From Acidobacteriota bacterium (GTDB lineage: Bacteria; Acidobacteriota; Terriglobia; Versatilivoradales; Versatilivoraceae), in contig JAPPFQ010000657.1 in the NCBI GenBank assembly GCA_028875135.1, forward strand, positions 1 through 6,353: 6,353 bases of DNA, in the 5' to 3' direction. Positions 1 through 6,353 of this stretch are shown here, one piece after another; within the stretch, counting starts at the first letter, position 1, and each line of letters opens with the position of its first letter. The notes beneath the pieces were generated by a model. That model did not search any database. It had not been told where the DNA came from and saw nothing but the letters and a program-made list of their open reading frames with translations. The position numbers and the translations under genes were made by a program.

Positions 1-1
1 G

Positions 2-3000
2 CCGGAAAGCAAGCACCGGGTATCCTGGCAGCCCAAGTTCGTTGCCGCCGGCCAACGGCTTGCCGACAGGCTTCCTGACGGCGAGATCGAACCCGCCGCC
101 TTGATTGCCGCCCTCGAAGGGCCGGAACAGGGCGAACCCTACGCCTGTCACGTCGTCGAGTTCTCGGGCTGCCGGCAGCCGGAGCAGACCCTTCTCGATC
201 GGTGCATCGACCATCTCTCGAACGGCGGCGCACAGACCGAGTTCTGGCTGGTCGGCGACACCGAAGAGAGTACCCGGGCTCACTTCGACGCCTACGGTCA
301 ACGGGACGCCGCGTTGCGTTTCGAGTGCCTCGACCCGGCTGCTCAACCGCGACTGGATGCGGGTCTGCTGCGTCCGGGGTGCGCCGAAATCATTTTTCTG
401 CATGGGGATGGCGAGGGGACCCGGCCGGAGGAATGGGAATTGGCGCGCCGATTGGCGGTGGCCGGTGGCTTGGCCCTGGTCTCTCATGGCGAGGGTGAAG
501 TCATCCGGCCCGTCGCCGGTTGGACGGTGGTTCGAGCCGGGCGGCGCAAGACCCTGCTGCAGGCGCCGCAGTCCCCTGCGGAACTTCCCGACGCCCCAGA
601 GCCGCCGGGCTCCCGATGGGTGCTCGGGGAGACGGGAAGCTGGGCGCCGGACTGGGTGGCCCTGCTCGATGCGCCGGATGCGCATCCGATCCCCGATGAA
701 GCTCTTGCCGCCAACGCGCTCCATTTGCTCGAAACGTGGCCGCAGGCGGCCGACTTGCGCGCCATCGACTTCTTCTGTGGCGAGGACCCGGAAGACCCAA
801 CGGGGGAAAAGGTGGTGTCGCGTTTTGTTGCCTTTGTCCAGGCCCTGGTCTCTTACAGGATGGAGAGTGCGAACCACTCGTGCCGATTGACCGTGGTGAC
901 GCGCAGAGCCGTGCTCGATGTGGATAGTCCCCGTGGGAGTGCGCTTTGGGGGGCGGTTCGCAGCATGGCCCTGGAAGTCGACGAGGAAGCCCGGATCGAT
1001 TTTCGTCTCGTGGACCTGGGTGATTCCGGCGATTTGGAAACGATGGCCTGGCTGGATCGGTGCGATTTGCGCGAGCGCGAATTGGCGGTGCGGGCGAACC
1101 GCTTGTGGGCGCCCAGGTGGGTTGACATTACAGAGCGGTATTCCCGGGTATCCGCAGGTGAGGAGCTTGCCTACCGGCTCACTCTGGACAATCCCGGGCA
1201 GATTGCCGGTCTCGAGATGAAAACCTGCCAGCTCCCTCCGTTGGGGCCGGACGACGTGGAGATCGAAGTGACGGCCACCGCCCTCAATTTTCGCGATGTC
1301 ATGGTCACGCTGGGCCTGTTGCCGGCTTCGGCCTATGAGCGCTCGGCCCTCGGGCGCGAAGTCGGCATGGAAGGAAGCGGGATCGTCCGGCGCGTCGGGT
1401 CGGAAGTGCGGGGTTGCCGCCCCGGTGACGATGTAGCCTTCATACAGGGCGGCTGCATCGCCAATCGCGTCGTGGTCAACCAGTACCTCGTTTTCGCCAA
1501 GCCGGACCGCCTGAGCATGGAAGAAGCCGCCTCGGTCCTTTCGGTCTATGTCACCGCCTACTATTCCCTGATTCACCTGGCCCGCCTGCGCAAGGGCCAG
1601 CGAGTCCTCATCCAATCGGCGATGGGCGGGGTCGGACAGGCCGCCATCGCGCTGGCCAAGCATGTGGGAGCAGAGATTTACGCCACTGCCGGCAGTGAAA
1701 GCAAGCGGGAGCAATTGCTGTCGCTGGGCGTGCGAGCGGCTTTCGATTCGCACAGCCTCGCCTGGCATGACGACCTGATGGCGGCGACCGGAGGCGAGGG
1801 CGTCGACGTCGTGCTGAACTCCCTGGCCGGACGCCACGTTGAACTTTGTTTGCAGGTCCTGCGCCCGGGAGGCTGGCATTGCGAGATCGGCAAGGTCGAC
1901 ATCTACGCCGACAACGCTCTCGGTCTACGCATCTTCCGCAAGAACCTGCGTTTCGCCGCCATCGACGTGGACCGCCTGATGATTGACGACCCGGAACTAT
2001 CGCGGCAGCTCTCCCAAGCCTGCCTGGACTTGCTCGACGAAGGAGCGCTGCCGCCGCTTCCGGTCACCGTCTTTCCTTTCAAGGACTACGCCAGGGCCCT
2101 TCGCCTGATGACTTCCGGCCGCCACCAAGGGAAACTCGTGCTGAAAGCTCCCGAGGCTGCCGGCGATGCGGGTTTCACGGTTTCCGACGTGCGGCCGTTC
2201 TTCGATCCCGAAGCGACCTACCTGGTGACCGGCGGCCTGGGCGGCTTCGGACTGCGACTTTTGCCTTACCTGGTGGCCGCCGGCGCGCGCCATTTCACCC
2301 TGATGGACCGCAACCCCGAGCGAGGTCGGGACGCTGAGTGGGTCCGTCATTCGAGCGCTCTCGTGTACATGGATGAGGATGCGGAATTCGACATCCTGTC
2401 GGGCGACGCGGCGGTGGAAGAAGATGTCCGGCGCTGCGTGTCTCAACTCAAGAGGCCGCTCAAGGGTGTGTTCCACCTCGCCGGCGCGCTGGACGACCGT
2501 TTGCTGGACGATCTGTCGGCCGAATCCATAGCAACGGTTTTCGCACCCAAGGCTCACGGAGCTCTCCATCTCCACCGGGCCACCCAGGGTTGCCCACTCG
2601 ATTACTTTGTCCTGTTCTCCTCGACAGCCTCGGTTCTGGGCAATCCCGGACAGATCAACTATAGCGCGGCCAACGCATTTCTGGACGGTTTCGCGGTCTT
2701 TCGCCGCCGCCAGGGCCTTCCTGGTTTGTCCTACAACATGGCCGCCGTCGCCGACGCCGGCATGGCCGCGCGCAGTCTTCCCGTGTTGCGCATGATGAGG
2801 GCCGCCGGCCTTCCGCCGGTCAGCAGCGACTTCGCCATCGCCAACCTCGACTACGCCCTGCGCGCGATGCCTGATCGGGACCACTTGATTACGGCCATTT
2901 TCAAGCACCCGGCCTGGACGACCGACTACCCGGACTACATGCGCGTCGGGCGTTTGATGAATAATCAGGACGCCTTCAAGGCTGGTGTGGAGGGCGAGTT

Positions 3001-3403
3001 GACGCTCGATAGCGTCGTGGCGCAGATTGCCGCCAAGGTCGCCGAGCTCTGCGGCCACGAGGAGGGCGACGTGGAGGAGCCGCTGGCCAGTTTCGGACTT
3101 ACGTCGATCTCGGTAGCCGAGCTGGGCACGTTCATCCAGACGCAGTTCAACTACCGGGTGAGCGCCCTCGAGTTGATGACTACCGCCACCTGTCTGTCGC
3201 TGGCACGGGGTATCATCCATGGAAAAGAAAGTGTCGAGGACGATCCGGCCGAGGCGGATACGGCCATTTCCGAGGATGCCGCCCAAAGTGTCCAGCAACA
3301 AGCCCGCCGCGCACCATCGGTTTTTGCGAGCGCAATAGAAGACCACTATCCCGATCGGCGAGATGTTGTGGTATCCGGCGCCGTGAGAGAATCCGCTGTT
3401 TAG
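2..3403 (+). CDS. Type I polyketide synthase, C-terminal part (pseudo-MT, pseudo-KR, ER, KR, ACP); 5' truncated
   Basis: The frame is open from base 2 to the TAG at 3401, followed at once by TGA. The TTG at 101 lies inside a continuing frame and is not the start, so the gene begins outside the window. Residues are numbered from base 2 (1133 visible). Residues 5-12 (HRVSWQPK) resemble the linker after a PKS dehydratase. Residues 48-164 look like a decayed C-methyltransferase and about 204-378 like the structural half of a ketoreductase (ALWGAVRSMALE). The enoylreductase (388-717) has LNFRDVMV, the NADPH loop SAMGGVGQAA (539-548), VDVVLNSLAG, and the Lys631/Asp655 pair in EIGKVDIYAD and AAIDVDRL. 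The ketoreductase (about 738-955) has TGGLGGFG (743-750), LDD (830-832, B-type), and Lys850, Ser874, Tyr887 and Asn891. The ACP (about 1000-1074) has Ser1035 in GLTSISVAEL as the phosphopantetheine site, with TSI in place of the usual DSL. No thioesterase follows. By family knowledge it extends and fully reduces an acyl chain in the cytoplasm; KS, AT and DH are presumed upstream. The product is unknown. Confidence 0.93.
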   Translation, partial: PESKHRVSWQPKFVAAGQRLADRLPDGEIEPAALIAALEGPEQGEPYACHVVEFSGCRQPEQTLLDRCIDHLSNGGAQTEFWLVGDTEESTRAHFDAYGQRDAALRFECLDPAAQPRLDAGLLRPGCAEIIFLHGDGEGTRPEEWELARRLAVAGGLALVSHGEGEVIRPVAGWTVVRAGRRKTLLQAPQSPAELPDAPEPPGSRWVLGETGSWAPDWVALLDAPDAHPIPDEALAANALHLLETWPQAADLRAIDFFCGEDPEDPTGEKVVSRFVAFVQALVSYRMESANHSCRLTVVTRRAVLDVDSPRGSALWGAVRSMALEVDEEARIDFRLVDLGDSGDLETMAWLDRCDLRERELAVRANRLWAPRWVDITERYSRVSAGEELAYRLTLDNPGQIAGLEMKTCQLPPLGPDDVEIEVTATALNFRDVMVTLGLLPASAYERSALGREVGMEGSGIVRRVGSEVRGCRPGDDVAFIQGGCIANRVVVNQYLVFAKPDRLSMEEAASVLSVYVTAYYSLIHLARLRKGQRVLIQSAMGGVGQAAIALAKHVGAEIYATAGSESKREQLLSLGVRAAFDSHSLAWHDDLMAATGGEGVDVVLNSLAGRHVELCLQVLRPGGWHCEIGKVDIYADNALGLRIFRKNLRFAAIDVDRLMIDDPELSRQLSQACLDLLDEGALPPLPVTVFPFKDYARALRLMTSGRHQGKLVLKAPEAAGDAGFTVSDVRPFFDPEATYLVTGGLGGFGLRLLPYLVAAGARHFTLMDRNPERGRDAEWVRHSSALVYMDEDAEFDILSGDAAVEEDVRRCVSQLKRPLKGVFHLAGALDDRLLDDLSAESIATVFAPKAHGALHLHRATQGCPLDYFVLFSSTASVLGNPGQINYSAANAFLDGFAVFRRRQGLPGLSYNMAAVADAGMAARSLPVLRMMRAAGLPPVSSDFAIANLDYALRAMPDRDHLITAIFKHPAWTTDYPDYMRVGRLMNNQDAFKAGVEGELTLDSVVAQIAAKVAELCGHEEGDVEEPLASFGLTSISVAELGTFIQTQFNYRVSALELMTTATCLSLARGIIHGKESVEDDPAEADTAISEDAAQSVQQQARRAPSVFASAIEDHYPDRRDVVVSGAVRESAV
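140..493 (+). other. Degenerate C-methyltransferase-like domain inside the PKS
   Basis: The order of elements follows PKS C-methyltransferase domains. HVVEFSGCRQPE sits where such enzymes carry the SAM loop (LEIGAGTGG-like). It is followed by a helix, a second-strand segment TEFWLVGDTEESTRAHF (compare YTFTDVSPxFLxxARERF), then RFECLDPA (compare RFRVLDIERDP), and finally the ARRLAVAGGLALVSHGE strand (compare VRRLLAPGGLLLLVE). The glycine-rich SAM motif is gone, and the domain appears short at its front. It therefore most likely serves as a structural, non-catalytic domain, comparable to the pseudo-methyltransferase of animal fatty acid synthase. The assignment rests on by-eye comparison with remembered consensus and is less certain than the ER, KR and ACP calls. 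Confidence 0.6.
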
Positions 3404-3440
3404 TGACGGCCTCGGGCGGCTGACAGGGCAATGGAAGAAC

Positions 3441-3446
3441 AAAGGA
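3441..3446 (+). promoter_or_regulatory. Ribosome binding site for the first radical SAM gene
   Basis: AAAGGA lies 10 bases before the GTG at 3457. It supports this GTG as the start, as does the paralogue downstream, whose ATG-initiated protein begins with the same ten residues (MPNALLVYPE). The 53-base gap after the PKS stop shows no promoter or terminator that I can support, so co-transcription with the PKS is likely. Confidence 0.55.
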
Positions 3447-3456
3447 AAGCGTAGCC

Positions 3457-5199
3457 GTGCCGAATGCTCTGCTGGTGTATCCCGAAAACCCCCCTGCCTA
3501 CTGGGGAGCCAAATATGCCCTGGAGTTGCTCGGTATCCAGGCCGCCTTCCCCCCCCTGGGTCTGCTCACCGTGGCCGCGATGTTTCCACCCGGATACGAC
3601 CTCCGCGTGGTGGATATGAATGTGACTCCCTTGCAGGAGGCGGACCTGGAGTGGGCCGATCTGGTCTTTACGTCCTCGATGATTGTTCAACGAGTCTCCC
3701 TGCAGGCTGTGACCAAGCGCTGCAATCGGGCCGGCATTCCGGTGGTGGCCGGGGGACCCTATCCCACGTCCTATCATGAAGAGATCGAAGGCGTGGACCA
3801 TTTCGTGCTGGATGAGGTGGAGGAGACCTTTGCCGGGTTCCTGAGCGACCTGGAGACCGGCACGGCCAAGGCCATCTACCGGGAGCCGCGAAAACCGGAT
3901 GTGAGCCAAACGCCCCTCCCGCGCTTCGACCTCATCGATACCAACGCCTATCACTCCATGTGCGTGCAGTTCTCGCGAGGATGTCCGTTCGACTGTGAAT
4001 TCTGCGACATCATCCAGCTCTTCGGGCGCGTCCCCCGCACCAAGTCACCCGAGCAGATGATCGGGGAATTCGATTTCCTGTATCGATTGGGATGGCGAGG
4101 CCCCCTGTTCCTGGTCGACGACAACTTCATCGGCAACAAGCGAGAGGCGTTGGAGCTCCTGCCGGTGATTGCCGAGTGGCAAAAAGCCCGTGGCTATCCC
4201 TTCTCCCTGTTCACCGAGGCGAGTGTGAATCTGGCCCGAACCGATGAACTGATGGATGCCATGATCGAGGCCGGGTTCAATTCGGTGTTTTTGGGCATTG
4301 AAACCCCCAACCCCAAGGCCTTGCTCAAGACCAAGAAGCCACAAAACGTGGGCAAACGGGAAGAGGACTATCTCCTCCATGCCGTGCGCAAGATTCAACG
4401 GAAAGGGATGCAGGTCACGGGAGGTTTCATCCTGGGTCTGGATGAAGATGACGAGGATGTGTTTGACGCGCAGATCGACTTTATCCAGCGGGCCGGCATT
4501 CCCATGGCGCCGATCTACATGCTGGCTGCTCTGAAGGGCACCGATCTTTACGAGCGCCTGAAAAGGGAGAACCGACTGTTGGACGCACCCATCGAAATCA
4601 ACGCCACCAGCTTGAACTTCAAGCCGGAGATGAATCCCGGGACGTTGATCGAGGGGTATCGGCGCGTGATCAGTACTCTCTATGACCCCACGCTCGAGAA
4701 CTACTTCAACCGTTGCCTGACCTTGTTTGAACACCTCACGCCGGTCCCGCACCTGCAAGAATCCAGGGGCAAGAACGCACTGTATCTGGATCTAATGGGT
4801 GTGCGCCGGCGACTCTCCTCCAGGCAACTCCCGGCCTACAACAAGTTCGTGGCCAAGGTCTCCAGGGACCATCCCCGTATGCTCCCCGAGGCGATTCGCC
4901 TGGCCGCATTGGGCTACCATTTTGAAAAGGTCACCCGCCAGCAGATTGCGATCCACGACTTCAAGGCATTTTTGGAAGCCGAGGCGGAAATTTTCAGGGG
5001 AACCTCTTCAAGTTCCGTTCGGGAAGTGGAGGAGATCGGAGCCCGGAGGCAGGAGTTGTTCATGCGAGCTCAGGCGCGCAACCAATTGATTCCGGATGAC
5101 TTTCGATATCATGGAGATGGAATCGATTCTGCGTTGGAGTCCTTTCGGGTCTCTGTGAATGCTCAGGCCGACCACCTCACCCGCTCGGCGGCAGTGTAG
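3457..5199 (+). CDS. B12-binding radical SAM protein, HpnP-like (DUF4070-type C-terminus), putative C-methyltransferase
   Basis: This 580-residue protein starts at GTG. Residues 1-145 look like a cobalamin-binding Rossmann domain: LLVYPE strand, PPLGLLTVAAMFP, VVDMNV, WADLVFTSSM, then PVVAGGPYPT (residues 95-104). The DxHxxG cobalamin-ligand motif is absent, as in many cobalamin-dependent radical SAM enzymes. The radical SAM core spans about 165-365. Cys176, Cys180 and Cys183 in RGCPFDCEFC form the CxxxCxxC site for the 4Fe-4S cluster. VDDNFIGNKRE (220-230), FTEASVNLA (252-260), FLGIETPN (278-285) and GGFILGLD (322-329) are further typical segments. Residues about 366-510 resemble DUF4070 (GYHFEKVT at 487-494); the final 70 or so residues are an unassigned tail. 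The nearest characterised relatives I recognise are hopanoid methylases such as HpnP, which put methyl groups on unactivated carbons using SAM and methylcobalamin. Next to a PKS, a polyketide or lipid chain is a plausible substrate; a hopanoid is the alternative, but no hopanoid gene is visible. The family is firm, the substrate unknown. Confidence 0.93.
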   Translation: MPNALLVYPENPPAYWGAKYALELLGIQAAFPPLGLLTVAAMFPPGYDLRVVDMNVTPLQEADLEWADLVFTSSMIVQRVSLQAVTKRCNRAGIPVVAGGPYPTSYHEEIEGVDHFVLDEVEETFAGFLSDLETGTAKAIYREPRKPDVSQTPLPRFDLIDTNAYHSMCVQFSRGCPFDCEFCDIIQLFGRVPRTKSPEQMIGEFDFLYRLGWRGPLFLVDDNFIGNKREALELLPVIAEWQKARGYPFSLFTEASVNLARTDELMDAMIEAGFNSVFLGIETPNPKALLKTKKPQNVGKREEDYLLHAVRKIQRKGMQVTGGFILGLDEDDEDVFDAQIDFIQRAGIPMAPIYMLAALKGTDLYERLKRENRLLDAPIEINATSLNFKPEMNPGTLIEGYRRVISTLYDPTLENYFNRCLTLFEHLTPVPHLQESRGKNALYLDLMGVRRRLSSRQLPAYNKFVAKVSRDHPRMLPEAIRLAALGYHFEKVTRQQIAIHDFKAFLEAEAEIFRGTSSSSVREVEEIGARRQELFMRAQARNQLIPDDFRYHGDGIDSALESFRVSVNAQADHLTRSAAV

Positions 5200-5230
5200 A
5201 AGAAAACTCTGAAGTTTGCGCGACAGCCAA

Positions 5231-5235
5231 TAAGG
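5231..5235 (+). promoter_or_regulatory. Ribosome binding site for the second radical SAM gene
   Basis: TAAGG lies 6 bases before the ATG at 5242, a good spacing for a weak Shine-Dalgarno sequence. The 42-base gap holds no recognisable terminator, which points to co-transcription with the gene before it. Confidence 0.5.
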
Positions 5236-5241
5236 TTTGCC

Positions 5242-6353
5242 ATGCCGAATGCGCTTCTGGTGTATCCCGAATATCCTCCTTCCTACTGGGGAGTCAATTT
5301 TGCGCTGGAGATTTTCCGCATCAAGGCTGCCTTTCCACCTCTGGGTCTGCTGACCGTCGCCGCGATGTTTCCGCCGAAATACAACCTGCGAGTCGTGGAT
5401 ATGAACGTGGCTCCCTTGGAGGGTGCCGATCTGGAGTGGGCGGACCTGGTGTTTACCTCTTCCATGGTTGTCCAGCGGGAATCCCTGCACACCGTTACGG
5501 AGCGATGCAACCGGGCCGGCGTCCCCGTGGTGGCCGGAGGACCCTTTCCCACCACCTATCATGGCGAGATCAGCGGTGTAGACCATTTTGTGCTGGATGA
5601 GGTCGAGGAGACCCTTGAGGGTTTTCTGCGAGACCTGGAAAACGGCACGGCCGGAGCCATCTACCGCGAGCCGAGAAAACCGGATGTGACCAGGACGCCT
5701 GCTCCGCGCTTCGACCTCATCGACATGAAGGCCTACTACTCCATGTCCGTTCAGTTCTCCCGTGGATGCCCGTTTGACTGTGAATTCTGCGATATTACCA
5801 AGCTCTACGGTCGCGTGCCCCGGACCAAGTCGCCGGATCAGATGCTGGACGAATTCGAATCGCTCTATCGACTGGGCTGGCGAAGCCACGTCTTCCTGGT
5901 TGACGACAACTTTATCGGCAACAAGCGAGAAGCGATGAAGTTGGTGCGTGCCATTACCGAATGGCAGAAGACCCGTGGCTATCCGTTTTCCCTGTTCACC
6001 GAAGCCAGCGTGAATCTGGCCCGTATGGATGAATTGATGGACGGGATGATTGAAGCGGGTTTCAATTCCGTGTTTCTGGGTATCGAAACGCCGAATCCCA
6101 AGGCCTTGCGCAAGATGAAGAAACCGCAGAACGTCAGCAAGCGGGAAGAGAACTATCTTTTCAACTGCGTTCGCAAGATCCAACAGAAAGGGATGCGGGT
6201 CGATGGAGGATTCATCCTGGGTTTGGATGATGATGACGAGTGTGCGTTCGATGCCCAGATCGATTTCATTCAGGAAGTCGGCATTCCCATGGCCATGGTC
6301 GGGTTGTTGAACGCTCTGAAAGACACGAATCTGTATGATCGTCTGAAGAGGGA
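5242..6353 (+). CDS. Second B12-binding radical SAM protein, HpnP-like paralogue; 3' truncated by the window
   Basis: An open frame starts at ATG 5242 and runs off the right edge after 370 full codons with no stop. The translation begins MPNALLVYPEYPPSYWG and aligns without a gap to the preceding protein; I counted about 79 differences in 370 residues. The cobalamin-domain segments (VVDMNV, WADLVFTSSM, PVVAGGPFPT) and the radical SAM cluster site RGCPFDCEFC (Cys176, Cys180, Cys183; bases 5767-5790) are kept, as are VDDNFIGNKRE, FTEASVNLA, FLGIETPN and GGFILGLD. At 351-357 it reads MVGLLNA, closer to the family's usual MVGLLxAL pattern than the IYMLAA of its neighbour. It is probably a cobalamin-dependent radical SAM C-methyltransferase. 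The pair looks like a tandem duplication whose copies may act at different positions or on different substrates. The missing C-terminal part prevents a check that it is intact. Confidence 0.92.
   Translation, partial: MPNALLVYPEYPPSYWGVNFALEIFRIKAAFPPLGLLTVAAMFPPKYNLRVVDMNVAPLEGADLEWADLVFTSSMVVQRESLHTVTERCNRAGVPVVAGGPFPTTYHGEISGVDHFVLDEVEETLEGFLRDLENGTAGAIYREPRKPDVTRTPAPRFDLIDMKAYYSMSVQFSRGCPFDCEFCDITKLYGRVPRTKSPDQMLDEFESLYRLGWRSHVFLVDDNFIGNKREAMKLVRAITEWQKTRGYPFSLFTEASVNLARMDELMDGMIEAGFNSVFLGIETPNPKALRKMKKPQNVSKREENYLFNCVRKIQQKGMRVDGGFILGLDDDDECAFDAQIDFIQEVGIPMAMVGLLNALKDTNLYDRLKR

Larger units (their letters stand above)
3457..6353 (+). repeat. Tandem gene duplication (direct repeat, unit offset 1785 bases)
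   Basis: The two radical SAM genes form a direct repeat: any base in the first copy aligns to the base 1785 further on, with no indel in the coding part visible here. Nucleotide similarity is high in blocks, for example around 3799-3830 against 5584-5615 and around 3985-4010 against 5770-5795, and lower elsewhere. The duplication is therefore old enough for many silent and replacement changes. Only the first 1112 bases of the second unit are in the window. Confidence 0.85.

Noticed and set aside
101..103. TTG as the start of the PKS gene
   Set aside because: The same frame is open back to base 2 and the upstream residues (HRVSWQPK region) match the linker expected after a PKS dehydratase, so the gene continues beyond the left edge.
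3380..3410. Inverted repeat GCCGT...ACGGC around the PKS stop codon as a terminator
   Set aside because: The stem is five base pairs with a loop of about 21 bases and no T run follows, so it is not a convincing terminator.
1997..3442. 481-codon open frame on the - strand opposite the PKS end
   Set aside because: It lies entirely antisense to well-conserved ER, KR and ACP domains, has no recognisable motifs and a composition typical of a GC-rich shadow frame.
3431..3454. Seven-codon leader frame (ATG to TAG) ending two bases before the GTG start of the first radical SAM gene
   Set aside because: Its only Shine-Dalgarno-like sequence (AGGG, 3425-3428) is too close to the ATG, and the peptide has no attenuator-like character. 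It probably arises by chance, though translational coupling cannot be ruled out.
5008..6183. 391-codon open frame on the - strand opposite the radical SAM genes
   Set aside because: It crosses the end of one radical SAM gene and most of the next. Its resemblance to the - strand frames at 4045-4758 and 3400-3954 is simply the mirror of the gene duplication.
3457..6353. Naming the radical SAM genes hpnP
   Set aside because: The family resemblance is clear but no hopanoid gene is in view, there are two copies, and the neighbour is a PKS. The symbol would imply a substrate the sequence does not show.

Overview
The window is a protein-dense, moderately GC-rich bacterial segment. By eye it runs from a little over 60% GC at the left to a little over 50% at the right. 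All supportable genes lie on the + strand and are separated by 53 and 42 bases, which suggests one operon. I cannot name the organism. The combination of a reducing type I polyketide synthase (PKS) with HpnP-like cobalamin/radical SAM proteins would fit an environmental bacterium such as an acidobacterial, deltaproteobacterial or similar lineage, but that is inference only.

Region 1 (1-3403) is the C-terminal part of a large type I PKS whose 5' end lies outside the window. In order it holds a post-DH linker, a C-methyltransferase-like domain that has lost its SAM-binding motif, a structural pseudo-ketoreductase half, an enoylreductase, a ketoreductase, an acyl carrier protein, and a C-terminal tail of about 59 residues with no thioesterase. 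The visible ER, KR and ACP keep their key residues, so the module should produce fully reduced carbon units, provided an active DH lies upstream.

Region 2 (3457-5199) is a complete B12-binding radical SAM protein of the HpnP-like type with a DUF4070-like C-terminal part. Region 3 (5242 to the right edge) is a tandem paralogue, cut off by the window. The two align without gaps over the shared 370 residues at roughly 79% identity by eye count.

The working model is inference. The PKS builds a reduced, lipid-like chain, and the paired cobalamin-dependent radical SAM enzymes methylate unactivated carbons of that chain, or of a lipid made from it. The decayed methyltransferase domain inside the PKS fits a scheme in which methyl branches are added by separate enzymes. 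No RNA genes, insertion sequences, CRISPR arrays or clear terminators were seen, and no gene-free stretch exceeds 60 bases.
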